A stretch of 64,000 bases of DNA from Pseudomonas sp. gcc21 (GCF_012844345.1 NZ_CP051625.1:558001-622000), one strand, 5' to 3'. Shown: positions 43,478 through 53,492, counted from the stretch's first letter. Program-made: numbers and translations. Notes: generated from the sequence alone by a model not told the origin.

Positions 43478-45727
43478 TCAAATTCTCAGGCAATCGACAT
43501 GGAAGGCTGGTAGCCCGTCGGTGGAATGTAGCTGGCGCAAGCCGTGGATATCGCTCTCGAATCCTGGAAACTGACGGTCTAGCGCTGAGGCAATCTGCAA
43601 ATAGTCTGCGATCGCGGTACTGTCAGCAGGAAAACGCTCCCCGGGCATGATCACCGGGATGCCAGGCGGATAGGGCACCAGCATTACTGCACTTATGCGG
43701 CCTGCCAATTGTTCGATGGCAACTGATTCCACATTCCCCCGCACCATTTCCTGGTATGCATCCGCTGGCCGCAACGCGATTTCCGGCAGTTCGGTATATA
43801 GCTGCCGGGAGACCTTTACCAAACGCTGTGTCTTGTAGAAATGATGCAGTTGCTGGCTGAGATCGCGTAGCCCCATACTGCTGTAATGCCCCGACCGTGC
43901 GATACCGGGCAGTGTCACCTCTAGCGGTGCGTTGATGTCATAAAGCCGTTTGAATTCCTGCAGCTCGGACACCAGCGTGCTCCATTTGCCCTTGGTAATA
44001 CCCAGTGAGAAAAGAATCAGAAAGGAATACAGCCCGGTTTTCTCGACGACCAGTCCGCGCTCGGCCAGAAAGCGCGTGACGATAGCGGCGGGAATGCCGC
44101 TTCGGGCCAGGCGTCCTTTTTCCTCTACGCCGGGCGTGAGCAGCGTGACCTTGATCGGATCAAGCAACGCGTAGTCGTCGGCCATCGCGCCAAACCCATG
44201 CCATTCGGCCTCGTTATCGAGTGTCCAGTCCTGCGCTGACAGCGGTTCGGCGTTCAACGCTTCCGCGGGCTCCCAGAGGTCGAACCACCACTGCTCTTCA
44301 TCAAGTCGCTCGGCAATCTGGTGCATGGCACAGCGGAACGACAGCGCCTCGTCGAGGGTTTCCTGCACCAATGAGCGACCCGGCTCGCCGGCCATCATGC
44401 CCGTCGCCACATCAATGGACGCGATGATGCCGTAGTGCGGCGAAGTGGAGGTGTGCATCATGAAGGCTTCGTTGAAACGCTGCTCATCCAGTGATTGCTC
44501 GTCGCTGTTTTCCGCAAGAATGATCGAGGCCTGGGACAGGGCCGCCAATACCTTGTGGGGCGATTGCGTAGCGAATACCAACGGATGCTGTGCGCGGGGG
44601 AATCCCCGGTGACGGCCCATGCCGTGGCGGCCGGCATAGAATTCGTGGAAGGCAGCGTAGCCGTACCAGGCTTCGTCAAAATGCAGGATATCGACAGCAT
44701 CCTCAAGTTCGTCCTTGATCAGCTCGGCGTTGTAGCAAAGTCCGTCGTAGGTCGAGTTGGTGACAACCGCCAGACGGATCCTGGCTTCGCGTCCCTGCAA
44801 AAGCGGATGCTCTGCCAGTCGTTCGCGCAGCCGCTGGGGTGAGAAGGAATCGAGACTGATCGGGCCGATGATGCCGTAATCATTGCGCGAGCCGGTGAGG
44901 TAAACGGGTATCGCGCCGGTCATGATAATCGCATGCAGGATCGACTTGTGGCAGTTGCGGTCTACCAGCACCACGTCGTCGCGGGTGACGTAGGCGTGCC
45001 AGATGATCTTGTTGGCGGTGGACGTACCATTAACGACATAGAAACTGTGGTCAGCGCCAAAGGTGCGGGCGGTATTGGCCTCCGCCGCGGCAATAGGGCC
45101 GTTATGGTCGAGCAGCGAGCCAAGACCTGGCACCGATACCGACAGGTCTGAACGCAGTGTGTTCTCGCCGAAGAAGTCATGAAACGCACGCCCGACAGGG
45201 CTTTTGCGAAAAGCAACACCGCCGCCGTGTCCGGGCGAATGCCAGGAATAGCTGGCGCGTCCGGTGTAGTCCATCAACGCCTTGAAGAAAGGCGGTAATA
45301 GCTGGGATAGATAGGAGCGAGCAGTGCGCGCTATCTGTCCGGCGATGAAGGGAAGGGTGTCCTCGAACAGGTAGATGATCCCGCGCAACTGGTGCAGGTT
45401 GCGCAGCTCGGCGAGCTTGGCGCTATCCAGGTTCTGCTGAATGCTCAACGCCATGATCGGCAGCTCGGGCGAGCGCGAATGCGCAGCGTCAAATAGCGCA
45501 CGCACGGGTGCGAGATCGGCCTCCAGGTCTGCAGTAAACAGAATGCAGGATAATCCCCGATGCGCCTCGGCAATCAGGCGCCCCTCGTCTGTCGAAGCGG
45601 TACCAAGCACTTCAAATCCTTCCTGCTCCAACCCTTTGAAGAGTTCTGCAAGCTGAGTGCCGGCTACGTCGTGCCGGCCAATGTGCGGATTGATAACCAG
45701 AATGGGAAAGTGCAGGTGCTTGAACAT
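43478..45727 (-). CDS. ldcA: LdcA-type lysine/arginine decarboxylase (PLP, fold III-like Orn/Lys/Arg family)
   Basis: 749 aa, near the 751 aa of LdcA of P. aeruginosa, to which it is alike along its length. It has an N-terminal response-regulator-like wing (about 1-130), a PLP-binding core with the pyridoxal lysine Lys392 in ATQSPHKVLAAL, the conserved SWHSPGHGGG and HFDEAWYGYA, and a C-terminal domain. It removes CO2 from lysine (giving cadaverine) or arginine (giving agmatine). The usual THSTHK around the lysine is TQSPHK here, a mild change. The nearby PuuB-like oxidase suggests a polyamine link. Substrate choice needs assay. Confidence 0.88.
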   Translation of the reverse strand: MFKHLHFPILVINPHIGRHDVAGTQLAELFKGLEQEGFEVLGTASTDEGRLIAEAHRGLSCILFTADLEADLAPVRALFDAAHSRSPELPIMALSIQQNLDSAKLAELRNLHQLRGIIYLFEDTLPFIAGQIARTARSYLSQLLPPFFKALMDYTGRASYSWHSPGHGGGVAFRKSPVGRAFHDFFGENTLRSDLSVSVPGLGSLLDHNGPIAAAEANTARTFGADHSFYVVNGTSTANKIIWHAYVTRDDVVLVDRNCHKSILHAIIMTGAIPVYLTGSRNDYGIIGPISLDSFSPQRLRERLAEHPLLQGREARIRLAVVTNSTYDGLCYNAELIKDELEDAVDILHFDEAWYGYAAFHEFYAGRHGMGRHRGFPRAQHPLVFATQSPHKVLAALSQASIILAENSDEQSLDEQRFNEAFMMHTSTSPHYGIIASIDVATGMMAGEPGRSLVQETLDEALSFRCAMHQIAERLDEEQWWFDLWEPAEALNAEPLSAQDWTLDNEAEWHGFGAMADDYALLDPIKVTLLTPGVEEKGRLARSGIPAAIVTRFLAERGLVVEKTGLYSFLILFSLGITKGKWSTLVSELQEFKRLYDINAPLEVTLPGIARSGHYSSMGLRDLSQQLHHFYKTQRLVKVSRQLYTELPEIALRPADAYQEMVRGNVESVAIEQLAGRISAVMLVPYPPGIPVIMPGERFPADSTAIADYLQIASALDRQFPGFESDIHGLRQLHSTDGLPAFHVDCLRI

Positions 45728-45927
45728 GCGAACGCTTCCGTCAGGAGTATGCCTACACGCTAGCCGGTTGGCTGTCAGTGCGGCAAGTCGAGTGATCGCA
45801 TCTCACCAGGTGGAGGCCCATGCACCACGAGGATGCATATTCATCGAGGGCATCTCGCCGAAAACATATGACGGCACGGCGGATGGTATGCTGCATGCCT
45901 ATTGAATGCGCTTAAGGAGCTGACTCT

Positions 45928-46374
45928 GTGAACTGGGATCTCGACAACCCGCATACCTGCGAAATCACCGTTCAGGCGACTGACATTGACGAATTGGGGC
46001 ACGCCAACAATGCCGTCTATGTCGGCTGGCTGGAGCGGTGCGCCTGGAATCATTCCCAGTCACTGGGCCTGGGCGTGGAGGAGTATCGCGAACTGGACAG
46101 AGCGATGGCGGTGGTGCGTCACGAGATCGACTACCTTGGCGCGGCCTATGAGAACGACGAGCTGGTGATGGCGACATGGATCGTGCGCTGGGACCGCAAG
46201 CTGCGCATGACCCGCCATTTCCAACTGGTGCGCAAGTCGGACCAGGCGACACTGCTACGGGCAAAAACGATCTTTGCCTGCATTGAGATGAGCTCCGGCA
46301 AGCCGCGACGCATGCCGCCGGTTTTTATCGAAAAATATGCGAAGGGCCTGACCGAAGCTCAAATGCAGAGCTGA
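45928..46374 (+). CDS. acyl-CoA thioesterase, hotdog fold (YbgC/FadM-like)
   Basis: 148 aa. A single hotdog domain with the 4HBT-type signature TDIDELGHANNAVYVGWLERC, where Asp and the GHxNN segment place the catalytic site. These enzymes hydrolyse acyl-CoA thioesters. The start is GTG 45928, with AAGGAG upstream, and gives MNWDLDNPH. It is divergent from ldcA across 200 bp. The natural acyl group is unknown. Confidence 0.85.
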   Translation: MNWDLDNPHTCEITVQATDIDELGHANNAVYVGWLERCAWNHSQSLGLGVEEYRELDRAMAVVRHEIDYLGAAYENDELVMATWIVRWDRKLRMTRHFQLVRKSDQATLLRAKTIFACIEMSSGKPRRMPPVFIEKYAKGLTEAQMQS

Positions 46375-46438
46375 TTGCTCAGTGAGGTGTCAGGCGGGCC
46401 GACAGATCGTCAGCTCGCCCCTTTGATCTGGAGCGTTG

Positions 46439-46720
46439 TTAACGGTATTCGCAGAGGTATGCCGTGTCCTGCTCGACCTGGAGATGGAACCGGCTATTGC
46501 CTGGCACAGTAAATTGCATGCCTGCGCTGAATTCCTCCCACTGCTCGCTGCCCGGCAATTTCACGGTGAGGTGGCCGCTGATCACGTGCATGATTTCCAG
46601 CTGGCTGGTTCCGAACTCGTACTCTCCGGGCGCCATGACGCCGACGGTCGCTGCGCCCTCTAGCTGCCGGAAGGCGATGGAGGCAACCTTGCCTTCGAAG
46701 TATTCGTTTACCGTGAACAT
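46439..46720 (-). CDS. ppnP: pyrimidine/purine nucleoside phosphorylase PpnP
   Basis: 93 aa from ATG 46720, which has AGGAG 7 bases upstream; an in-frame extension to 46837 is not supported. It is a small cupin of the DUF1255 family with [32 protein letters not shown] and the C-terminal AYLCEYR. PpnP splits nucleosides with phosphate to free bases and ribose 1-phosphate. It stands alone, convergent with the thioesterase gene. Confidence 0.93.
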   Translation of the reverse strand: MFTVNEYFEGKVASIAFRQLEGAATVGVMAPGEYEFGTSQLEIMHVISGHLTVKLPGSEQWEEFSAGMQFTVPGNSRFHLQVEQDTAYLCEYR

Positions 46721-46918
46721 TGTTGCGCTCCTGATAGGGATAAAAAGGGTCAACATTATGCCGATGCGTCTCCCGCAGCGGCAATCCAAATCATCGTAAG
46801 GCGGGTACTTTCTGTCTTCGTCAGGGTGAATCGGCAAGGTGTGTCTTGAGCTGGAAGTGTGAACCTGTGTTTCGTTTGAGGGTCAGCTATGTGTGTACCC
46901 AACAACTCGGAGTTACCT

Positions 46919-47194
46919 ATGAAAGCTTCTGCAACTGCCTGGATAGCCGCACTGGCGCTCGGTTTGACCGCTGCCTCGGCTCACGCTGACGACATCGAAG
47001 GCAATATCGAGTCGATTGATAAGGAAGCCATGTCTTTGGTTGTCGACGGTAAGTCGTTCTCGACCAATGAGCAGACTGAGTACGAAGACGAGCTCAAATC
47101 CTTCAGCGATCTCCAGCAGGGCATGCGCGTCGAAGTGGACTATGAGGAAACCAACGGAGAAATGATCGCGACTGAAATCGAAGTCGACGACTGA
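46919..47194 (+). CDS. small acidic periplasmic protein (DUF5666/DUF1344-like)
   Basis: 91 aa from ATG 46919. A clear signal peptide (WIAALALGLTAASAHA) precedes a mature domain of about 68 residues that is very rich in Asp and Glu (for example DDIEGNIESIDKEAMSLVVDG and EVDYEETNGEMIATEIEVDD). The pattern of two or three short beta-strands with an OB-like rhythm fits small DUF5666/DUF1344-type proteins. The acid content may bind divalent metal. Function is unknown. A strong hairpin terminator follows 17 bp after the stop. Confidence 0.65.
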   Translation: MKASATAWIAALALGLTAASAHADDIEGNIESIDKEAMSLVVDGKSFSTNEQTEYEDELKSFSDLQQGMRVEVDYEETNGEMIATEIEVDD

Positions 47195-47211
47195 ACCGGC
47201 ATCGCAGCCTG

Positions 47212-47242
47212 AGGCCGCAGGCAACCTGCGGCCTTCTCCCTT
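47212..47242 (+). terminator. intrinsic terminator after the small acidic protein gene
   Basis: AGGCCGCAGG-CAA-CCTGCGGCCT, a perfect 10-bp stem with a 3-base loop, followed by the T-rich TCTCCCTT. It separates the acidic protein gene from the dehydrogenase gene. Confidence 0.8.
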
Positions 47243-47345
47243 GACCCCTGTTATGATTTACCCCATCTAGCTGCTTCGCTTGAGTCCGAATCCAGCCGCT
47301 CACGCTGAAGAGCCCGTCCAATTCAACACCACCCCGGGAGGTAAT

Positions 47346-48218
47346 ATGGCGAGCATCGCTTTTATCGGTTTGGGCGTAATGGGTTACCCAATGGCTGGCC
47401 ATTTGATACGTGCAGGGCATGAGGTGGGGGTTTTCAATCGTACGGCTGAGAAGGCTCGGGCCTGGGTCGCCGAGTACGGCGGCGAAGCCTTTGCTACGCC
47501 CGCCCAGGCCGCAGTCGAACGTGATTTAATCATGACCTGCGTGGGCAACGATGATGATCTGCGAGAGGTTGTCAGCGGTCCCGGCGGTGTGCTGGAAGGC
47601 GTTCGATCCGGTGCTGTCCTGGTCGACCATACCACCGCGTCGGCTGGCGTGGCGCGGGAGATGGCCCTGCTTTGCAATGCCAAGGGCGTCGGCTTTCTGG
47701 ATGCCCCGGTATCCGGAGGCCAGGCTGGTGCGGAGACTGGCAAGCTTACGGTCATGGTCGGTGGAGAAGAAGCCGTATATGACCTGGCGCGGCCCGCCAT
47801 CAGCAGTTACGCGAAAATGGTGCGGCGGATGGGAGAAGTGGGAAGCGGGCAACTCACGAAAATGGTCAATCAGGTCTGTATTGCAGGGCTGGTGCAGGGG
47901 CTGGCCGAGGCCCTTAATTTCGCCCGCTGTGCTGGTCTGGATGCAGAAGCCGCCATGCAGGTGATCAGCAAGGGTGCGGCACAATCCTGGCAGCTGGAAA
48001 ACCGCCATAAGAGCATGATTGCCGGTGAGTTTGATTTTGGCTTCGCGGTGGACTGGATGCGCAAGGACCTCGGCATCGTCCTGGATGAAGCCCGCGTGAA
48101 CGGAGCTCAGCTGCCGGTCACAGCGCTGGTTGATCAGTTCTATGCAGACGTTCAAGCCATGGGAGGAGGGCGCTGGGACACATCGAGTTTGATTGCCAGG
48201 TTTGAGCGCTGCAAATAA
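47346..48218 (+). CDS. NAD(P)-dependent beta-hydroxyacid dehydrogenase (GarR/MmsB-like)
   Basis: 290 aa from ATG 47346, preceded by GGGAGGT. It has a Rossmann domain with GLGVMGYPMAGHL near the start, the substrate-binding DAPVSGGQAGAETGKL (about 120-135) and the catalytic lysine in GSGQLTKMVNQ (about 170). The family includes tartronate semialdehyde reductase, 3-hydroxyisobutyrate dehydrogenase and succinic-semialdehyde reductases. It has no metabolic neighbour here that would fix the substrate. Confidence 0.88.
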   Translation: MASIAFIGLGVMGYPMAGHLIRAGHEVGVFNRTAEKARAWVAEYGGEAFATPAQAAVERDLIMTCVGNDDDLREVVSGPGGVLEGVRSGAVLVDHTTASAGVAREMALLCNAKGVGFLDAPVSGGQAGAETGKLTVMVGGEEAVYDLARPAISSYAKMVRRMGEVGSGQLTKMVNQVCIAGLVQGLAEALNFARCAGLDAEAAMQVISKGAAQSWQLENRHKSMIAGEFDFGFAVDWMRKDLGIVLDEARVNGAQLPVTALVDQFYADVQAMGGGRWDTSSLIARFERCK

Positions 48219-48298
48219 ACTACCGCGCCGGACCTCTGGTGGTCATCCTTGCCTTGATCCGGAACGATTTATGGTAAGAATTCGAGCGGGGTGGTCAG

Positions 48299-48550
48299 AT
48301 GAAATGCAGGGAAGGCTGTGGCGCGTGCTGTATAGCGCCTTCAATATCCTCACCCATTCCGGGTATGCCTGAGGGCAAGCCCGCAGGCGTGGCCTGCATC
48401 AACCTGACGCCGGATAACCGCTGTGGAATCTTCACTTCCCCGCTGCGTCCGCCGGTGTGCAGTCAGTTCGCAGCCGATCCGCAGGTATGCGGCGAAAATG
48501 CCGATGAAGCACTGATGATCTTGCGATGGTGGGAGCAGCAAACCGCCTGA
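48299..48550 (+). CDS. YkgJ-family cysteine-cluster protein
   Basis: 83 aa. Eight cysteines, most at the conserved places: CREGCGACCIAPS at the start, then single cysteines in VACINL, NRCGIF, PVCSQF and QVCGEN. This is the short form of the YkgJ (UPF0153) family, thought to bind zinc or an Fe-S cluster. Function is unknown. ATG 48299 has GGGGTGG upstream. It converges on gltA, with a shared bidirectional terminator between. Confidence 0.88.
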   Translation: MKCREGCGACCIAPSISSPIPGMPEGKPAGVACINLTPDNRCGIFTSPLRPPVCSQFAADPQVCGENADEALMILRWWEQQTA

Positions 48551-48565
48551 TCTCGAATCCCTGAT

Positions 48566-48595
48566 AAAAAAACCCCGCTCAATGGCGGGGTTTTT
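48566..48595. terminator. bidirectional intrinsic terminator between the YkgJ-family gene and gltA
   Basis: AAAAACCCCGC, a short loop and GCGGGGTTTTT, flanked by A-run and T-run. It can stop transcripts from both sides, as expected between convergent genes. Confidence 0.93.
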
Positions 48596-48599
48596 CGTA

Positions 48600-49874
48600 T
48601 CACTTGCCTGGGTAGTCCCGCTGCTGCGAGCCAGTGTACAGCTGGCGAGGACGACCGATCTTGTACGGATTGCTGATCATCTCGTTCCAGTGTGCGATCC
48701 AGCCCGGCGTACGGCCAGTGGCAAAGATTACCGTGAACATCTCGGTGGGAATGCCGATGGCCTTGAGGATGATGCCGGAATAGAAGTCCACGTTCGGATA
48801 CAGGTTGCGCTCGATGAAGTACGGATCAGTGAGCGCAATTTCTTCCAGTTTCATTGCCAGTTCAAGCTGCGGATCGTTGATGCCGAGTTCGCCCAGCACT
48901 TCGTCGCAGGTCTGCTTCATGACCTTGGCGCGGGGGTCAAAGTTCTTGTAGACGCGATGACCGAAGCCCATCAGCTTGAAGGGATCGTCCTTGTCCTTGG
49001 CTTTGGCGACGAACTTGTCGATGTTGGACACATCACCAATTTCATCCAGCATCCGGAGAACCGCTTCGTTGGCACCGCCATGAGCAGGGCCCCACAGTGC
49101 AGCAATACCCGCAGCAATACAGGCGAAGGGGTTGGCGCCTGAAGAGCCGGCCAGACGCACGGTTGAAGTCGATGCGTTCTGCTCGTGGTCTGCGTGCAGC
49201 ACGAAAACCTTATCCATCGCCCTGGCCAGAACAGGGTTCACCTTCTTCTCTTCACATGGTGTGTTGAACATCATGTGCAGGAAGTTTTCCGAATAGGACA
49301 GGTCGTTGCGCGGGAACATGAACGGTTGGCCAACCGAGTACTTGTATACCATCGCTGCCAGAGTGGGCATTTTGGCAATCAGGCGGATCGCCGAAATTTC
49401 CCGATGATGGGCGTCGTTGATATCCAGGGAGTCATGATAGAACGCCGACAGTGCGCCGACCACGCCGCACATGATCGCCATGGGATGCGCATCCCGACGG
49501 AAACCGTTGAAGAAGTGAGACAGCTGCTCGTGCACCATGGTGTGACACTTGATGGTGGAGTCGAACTTGCTCTTCTCTTCGGCAGTTGGCAGTTCACCCT
49601 TGAGCAGCAGGTAGCAGGTCTCGAGGAAGTCGGCCTGTTCAGCCAGCTGCTCGATCGGGTAACCGCGATGCAACAAAATCCCTTTGTCGCCATCAATGTA
49701 GGTGATCTTTGATTCACAGGATGATGTGGCCATGAAACCGGGATCGAACGTAAAGACCCCTTCTGCCGTCAAACCGCGGACATCCACCACATCTGGGCCT
49801 AGGGTGCCAGAGTAAACTGGCAGATCGATGGGGGCAGCGCCCTCGATGATCAATTGCGCCTTTTTATCAGCCAT
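48600..49874 (-). CDS. gltA: citrate synthase GltA
   Basis: 424 aa from ATG 49874, which has AGGAGG 6 bases upstream; an in-frame extension of 13 codons was discarded. Type II (hexameric, NADH-sensitive) citrate synthase. The catalytic residues are in [11 protein letters not shown] (His), [12 protein letters not shown] (His) and NVDFYSGI (Asp). It condenses acetyl-CoA and oxaloacetate. Divergent from sdhCDAB across 360 bp, the usual Pseudomonas arrangement. Confidence 0.98.
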   Translation of the reverse strand: MADKKAQLIIEGAAPIDLPVYSGTLGPDVVDVRGLTAEGVFTFDPGFMATSSCESKITYIDGDKGILLHRGYPIEQLAEQADFLETCYLLLKGELPTAEEKSKFDSTIKCHTMVHEQLSHFFNGFRRDAHPMAIMCGVVGALSAFYHDSLDINDAHHREISAIRLIAKMPTLAAMVYKYSVGQPFMFPRNDLSYSENFLHMMFNTPCEEKKVNPVLARAMDKVFVLHADHEQNASTSTVRLAGSSGANPFACIAAGIAALWGPAHGGANEAVLRMLDEIGDVSNIDKFVAKAKDKDDPFKLMGFGHRVYKNFDPRAKVMKQTCDEVLGELGINDPQLELAMKLEEIALTDPYFIERNLYPNVDFYSGIILKAIGIPTEMFTVIFATGRTPGWIAHWNEMISNPYKIGRPRQLYTGSQQRDYPGK

Positions 49875-49927
49875 GAGGCCTCCTGTTTGATGGTATCGAA
49901 AGTGTGCCCCCACGCAGGGCCCGCATC

Positions 49928-49955
49928 ACTATAAGGTCATAATCCCGTTTGTCAA
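49928..49955 (-). promoter_or_regulatory. sigma-70 promoter of gltA
   Basis: On the minus strand, TTGACA (49955-49950), a 16-bp spacer and TATAGT (49933-49928). It lies about 55 bp before the gltA start codon. The match to consensus is strong; no direct evidence of use. Confidence 0.7.
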
Positions 49956-50070
49956 TTATGCGGATAGCGAATGGTTATAGGCGTGATTAAGGCAGTCAAT
50001 AAGCGGCTAGATCGCGGGCGTTAACCGCACAGCACGGTCTGGAGAAGCCCGCTGGAAAGAGTGTATCGCA

Positions 50071-50099
50071 TTGTAATCAAGGGGCTGAGTCTCTATACT
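50071..50099 (+). promoter_or_regulatory. candidate sigma-70 promoter of the sdh operon
   Basis: TTGTAA (50071-50076), a 17-bp spacer and TATACT (50094-50099), giving a leader of about 130 nt before sdhC. A second perfect -10 (TATAAT, 50191-50196) lacks a matching -35 and would give a leader of about 35 nt. The rest of the 49875-50234 gap shows no gene. Confidence 0.5.
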
Positions 50100-50234
50100 C
50101 CCTGTCCGGAAAAGCGGCCCATTTGCCCTCTGTCTATCCCGGCATGGCTGCCTGTATGGACGCTTAGGTACCCACGCGAGTGCGCCTTCCTATAATCCAG
50201 CCCTGCCCTCAGGGCCATAAGTGTGAATATAGCC

Positions 50235-50609
50235 GTGAATAGCAAAAGACCTGTCAATTTAGACCTCAGGACGATCAAACTTCCTGTCACTGCCTATACA
50301 TCTATTGCTCACCGTATCTCGGGCATCATTCTGTTTGTCGCCATAGCAGGCCTGCTATGGATGCTGAACAGCTCACTGAGTTCCGAAAGCGGCTTCGAGC
50401 AGGTTCAGGATGTTTTCGCGAACCCTCTAGTCAAGTTCATCACATGGGGCGTCTTGTCCGCTCTGCTATATCACCTGGTCGCTGGTATCCGGCACCTGGT
50501 AATGGATGCTGGCGTTGGTGAAGGGCTCGAAAGTGGCAAGCGTGGCGCGCAGGCGGTGATCGTCATCTCCGCTGTTCTGATTGTTCTTCTGGGGGTATGG
50601 ATATGGTAA
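50235..50609 (+). CDS. sdhC: SdhC, succinate dehydrogenase cytochrome b556 subunit
   Basis: 124 aa from GTG 50235 (NSKRPVNLDLRTIKLPVTAYTSIAHRISG), which fits other Pseudomonas SdhC starts; GTG 50223 would add four residues. Three transmembrane helices. The heme-ligand histidine is in LLYHLVAGIRHLVMD. It anchors SdhA/SdhB and holds heme b and quinone with SdhD. Its stop overlaps the sdhD start by 7 bp. Confidence 0.95.
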   Translation: MNSKRPVNLDLRTIKLPVTAYTSIAHRISGIILFVAIAGLLWMLNSSLSSESGFEQVQDVFANPLVKFITWGVLSALLYHLVAGIRHLVMDAGVGEGLESGKRGAQAVIVISAVLIVLLGVWIW

Positions 50610-50971
50610 CCAACGTCACCAACCTGTCGCGCAGCGGCCTGTATGACTGGATGGCGCAGCGCGTATCTGCGGTTGTGCTAGCTGTTTACACCCTGTTTCT
50701 GCTCGGTTACCTGATCGCCAACCCTGATCTGACTTTCGAACAATGGCATAACCTGTTCAGCCAGAACTGGATGCGCATCTTCAGTCTGCTGACGCTGGTC
50801 GCCTTGAGTGTGCATGCCTGGGTCGGAATGTGGACGATCTCTACCGACTATCTCACTCCGATGGCACTGGGCAAGTCTGCCACCGTTGTTCGCTTCCTTT
50901 TCCAGACTGTCTGCGGGCTGGCAATGTTTGTCCTGTTCGTCTGGGGCGTCCAGATTCTTTGGGGTTTCTAA
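50603..50971 (+). CDS. sdhD: SdhD, succinate dehydrogenase membrane anchor subunit
   Basis: 122 aa from ATG 50603 (MVTNVTNLSRSGLYDWMAQRVSAVVLA). A second ATG at 50597 would add two residues. Three helices, with the heme-side histidine in LSVHAWVGMW. Forms the membrane part of complex II with SdhC. Ends directly before the sdhA start (no gap). Confidence 0.95.
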   Translation: MVTNVTNLSRSGLYDWMAQRVSAVVLAVYTLFLLGYLIANPDLTFEQWHNLFSQNWMRIFSLLTLVALSVHAWVGMWTISTDYLTPMALGKSATVVRFLFQTVCGLAMFVLFVWGVQILWGF

Positions 50972-52744
50972 ATGGCTACTATTCGTACACTGACTTTTGA
51001 CGCCATCATCGTAGGTGGTGGTGGCGCTGGTATGCGCGCGGCGCTGCAGCTGGCTCAGGGTGGTCACAAGACCGCCGTTGTCACCAAGGTATTCCCGACC
51101 CGTTCTCACACCGTGTCTGCCCAGGGCGGCATCACCTGTGCGATCGCCTCGGCCGATCCGAACGATGACTGGCGCTGGCACATGTATGACACCGTCAAGG
51201 GTTCCGACTATATCGGTGATCAGGACGCTATCGAATACATGTGTTCGGTAGGCCCCGAAGCCGTATTCGAGCTTGAGCACATGGGTCTGCCTTTCTCCCG
51301 TACCGAGCAGGGCCGCATCTATCAGCGTCCGTTCGGTGGTCAGTCCAAAGGTCCGGATAACCCGACTCAGGCTGCCCGTACCTGTGCTGCCGCTGACCGT
51401 ACCGGTCACGCACTGCTGCACACGCTATATCAGAACAACGTCAAGCACGACACCACCTTCCTTAATGAATGGTATGCGGTTGATCTGGTCAAGAACCAGG
51501 ACGGCGCTGTGGTCGGCGTGATCGCTATCTGCATTGAAACCGGCGAGACCGTTTATATCCGCTCAAAGGCCACCGTACTGGCTACCGGTGGAGCAGGGCG
51601 CATCTATGCGTCTACTACCAACGCACTGATCAATACCGGCGACGGTGTCGGCATGGCGCTGCGTGCGGGCGTACCGGTTCAGGACATCGAGATGTGGCAG
51701 TTCCACCCGACCGGTATTGCCGGCGCGGGTACGCTGGTTACCGAAGGCTGCCGGGGTGAAGGTGGCTATCTGATCAACAAGCACGGCGAGCGTTTCATGG
51801 AGCGTTATGCTCCGAACGCCAAGGACCTTGCTGGTCGTGACGTCGTTGCACGCTCGATGGTCAAGGAAATTATCGCCGGTAACGGTTGTGGTCCCGATGG
51901 CGATCACGTGATGCTGAAGCTTGATCACCTGGGTGAAGAAGTTCTGCACAGCCGTCTGCCCGGTATTTGTGAGCTGTCCAAGACCTTCGCCCACGTGGAT
52001 CCTGTCACGGCACCTATCCCTGTTGTTCCGACCTGTCACTACATGATGGGCGGGATCGCCACCAATATTCACGGCCAGGCACTGACTCAGGATGCCCAGG
52101 GTAACGATCAGATCATCGACGGTCTGTTCGCCGTTGGTGAAGTTGCCTGCGTATCGGTACACGGCGCCAACCGTCTGGGTGGCAACTCGCTGCTCGACCT
52201 GGTGGTCTTCGGCCGTGCAGCCGGTCTGCACCTGGAAAGCGCATTGAAGGAAGGCATTGATCATCGCGGCGCTTCAGAATCGGATATCGAGTCGTCCCTG
52301 GCGCGTCTGTCTGGTCTGAATGAGCGTACTACCGGTGAAGATGTCGCGCCGCTGCGCAAGGAACTGCAAAGCTGCATGCAGAACTATTTCGGTGTGTTCC
52401 GTACCGGTGAGTTCATGCAGAAAGGTATCAAGCAACTGGCCGAGCTGCGCGAGCGTATCGCCAACGTCAAGATCGACGACAAGAGCCAGGCGTTCAACAC
52501 TGCCCGGATCGAAGCGCTGGAACTGCAAAACCTGCTGGAAGTCGCCGAGGCCACAGCGATTGCTGCTGACACCCGGACCGAGAGCCGTGGTGCCCACGCA
52601 CGTGAAGATTACGAGGATCGGGACGATGTGAACTGGCTGTGCCACAGCCTGTACATGCCCGAGACCAAGGAACTGCGCAAGCGTGCGGTGAATTTCTCGC
52701 CAAAGACAGTGCCGAGCTTCGAGCCTAAAGTGCGTACTTATTAA
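50972..52744 (+). CDS. sdhA: SdhA, succinate dehydrogenase flavoprotein subunit
   Basis: 590 aa. FAD-binding [15 protein letters not shown] near the start, the covalent-flavin histidine in [11 protein letters not shown] and the substrate-side [11 protein letters not shown] with His-Pro-Thr-Gly ([10 protein letters not shown]). Oxidises succinate to fumarate and passes electrons to SdhB. It follows sdhD with no gap and precedes sdhB by 11 bp. Confidence 0.98.
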   Translation: MATIRTLTFDAIIVGGGGAGMRAALQLAQGGHKTAVVTKVFPTRSHTVSAQGGITCAIASADPNDDWRWHMYDTVKGSDYIGDQDAIEYMCSVGPEAVFELEHMGLPFSRTEQGRIYQRPFGGQSKGPDNPTQAARTCAAADRTGHALLHTLYQNNVKHDTTFLNEWYAVDLVKNQDGAVVGVIAICIETGETVYIRSKATVLATGGAGRIYASTTNALINTGDGVGMALRAGVPVQDIEMWQFHPTGIAGAGTLVTEGCRGEGGYLINKHGERFMERYAPNAKDLAGRDVVARSMVKEIIAGNGCGPDGDHVMLKLDHLGEEVLHSRLPGICELSKTFAHVDPVTAPIPVVPTCHYMMGGIATNIHGQALTQDAQGNDQIIDGLFAVGEVACVSVHGANRLGGNSLLDLVVFGRAAGLHLESALKEGIDHRGASESDIESSLARLSGLNERTTGEDVAPLRKELQSCMQNYFGVFRTGEFMQKGIKQLAELRERIANVKIDDKSQAFNTARIEALELQNLLEVAEATAIAADTRTESRGAHAREDYEDRDDVNWLCHSLYMPETKELRKRAVNFSPKTVPSFEPKVRTY

Positions 52745-52755
52745 GGGTGACCGAT

Positions 52756-53460
52756 ATGTTGCAAGTAAGCGTCTACCGTTATAACCCGGAGAGCGATAAC
52801 GCTCCCTATATGCAGGATTTCCAGATCGACACTGGCGGCAAGGACATCATGGTTCTTGACGTGCTGGCTCTGGTGAAGGAGCAGGACGTAGGTATGGCCT
52901 ATCGTCGCTCCTGCCGCGAAGGTGTTTGCGGTTCCGATGGTATGAATATCAATGGGAGAAACGGCCTGGCCTGTATCACTCCTCTGTCAGAGGTGGTGAA
53001 GAACAACAAGCTGGTTCTGCGACCTTTGCCTGGTTTGCCGGTAATACGTGACCTGGTCGTGGATATGAGCATCTTCTATAAGCAATACGAGAAGGTTCAG
53101 CCGTATTTGCAGAATGACACGCCGGCGCCCGCGATTGAGCGCCTGCAAACGCCTGAGGAACGGGCGAAGCTGGACGGCCTGTACGAATGTATCCTTTGTG
53201 CATGCTGTTCCACTTCCTGTCCTTCGTTCTGGTGGAATCCAGACAAGTTCATCGGTCCTGCTGGTCTGCTACAGGCTTATCGTTTCCTGGCCGACAGCCG
53301 CGACACCAAGACCGATGAGCGTTTGGCTTCTCTGGACGATCCGTTCAGTGTATTCCGCTGCCGCGGCATCATGAACTGTGTGAATGTGTGCCCGAAGGGT
53401 CTGAATCCGACCCGTGCGATTGGACACATCCGCAACATGTTGTTGCAGAGCGGTACCTGA
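52756..53460 (+). CDS. sdhB: SdhB, succinate dehydrogenase iron-sulfur subunit
   Basis: 234 aa from ATG 52756 (MLQVSVYRYNP), which matches the Pseudomonas start and has AAGGGTGA upstream; GTG 52747 would add three residues. Cysteines for three clusters: 2Fe-2S in SCREGVCGSDG, 4Fe-4S in CILCACCSTSCPSFWW and 3Fe-4S in CRGIMNCVNVCPKGLNP. A hairpin follows 32 bp after the stop. Confidence 0.97.
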   Translation: MLQVSVYRYNPESDNAPYMQDFQIDTGGKDIMVLDVLALVKEQDVGMAYRRSCREGVCGSDGMNINGRNGLACITPLSEVVKNNKLVLRPLPGLPVIRDLVVDMSIFYKQYEKVQPYLQNDTPAPAIERLQTPEERAKLDGLYECILCACCSTSCPSFWWNPDKFIGPAGLLQAYRFLADSRDTKTDERLASLDDPFSVFRCRGIMNCVNVCPKGLNPTRAIGHIRNMLLQSGT

Positions 53461-53492
53461 TTGGCGTGATTCTGCATTAAGGTTGGCCTGTG

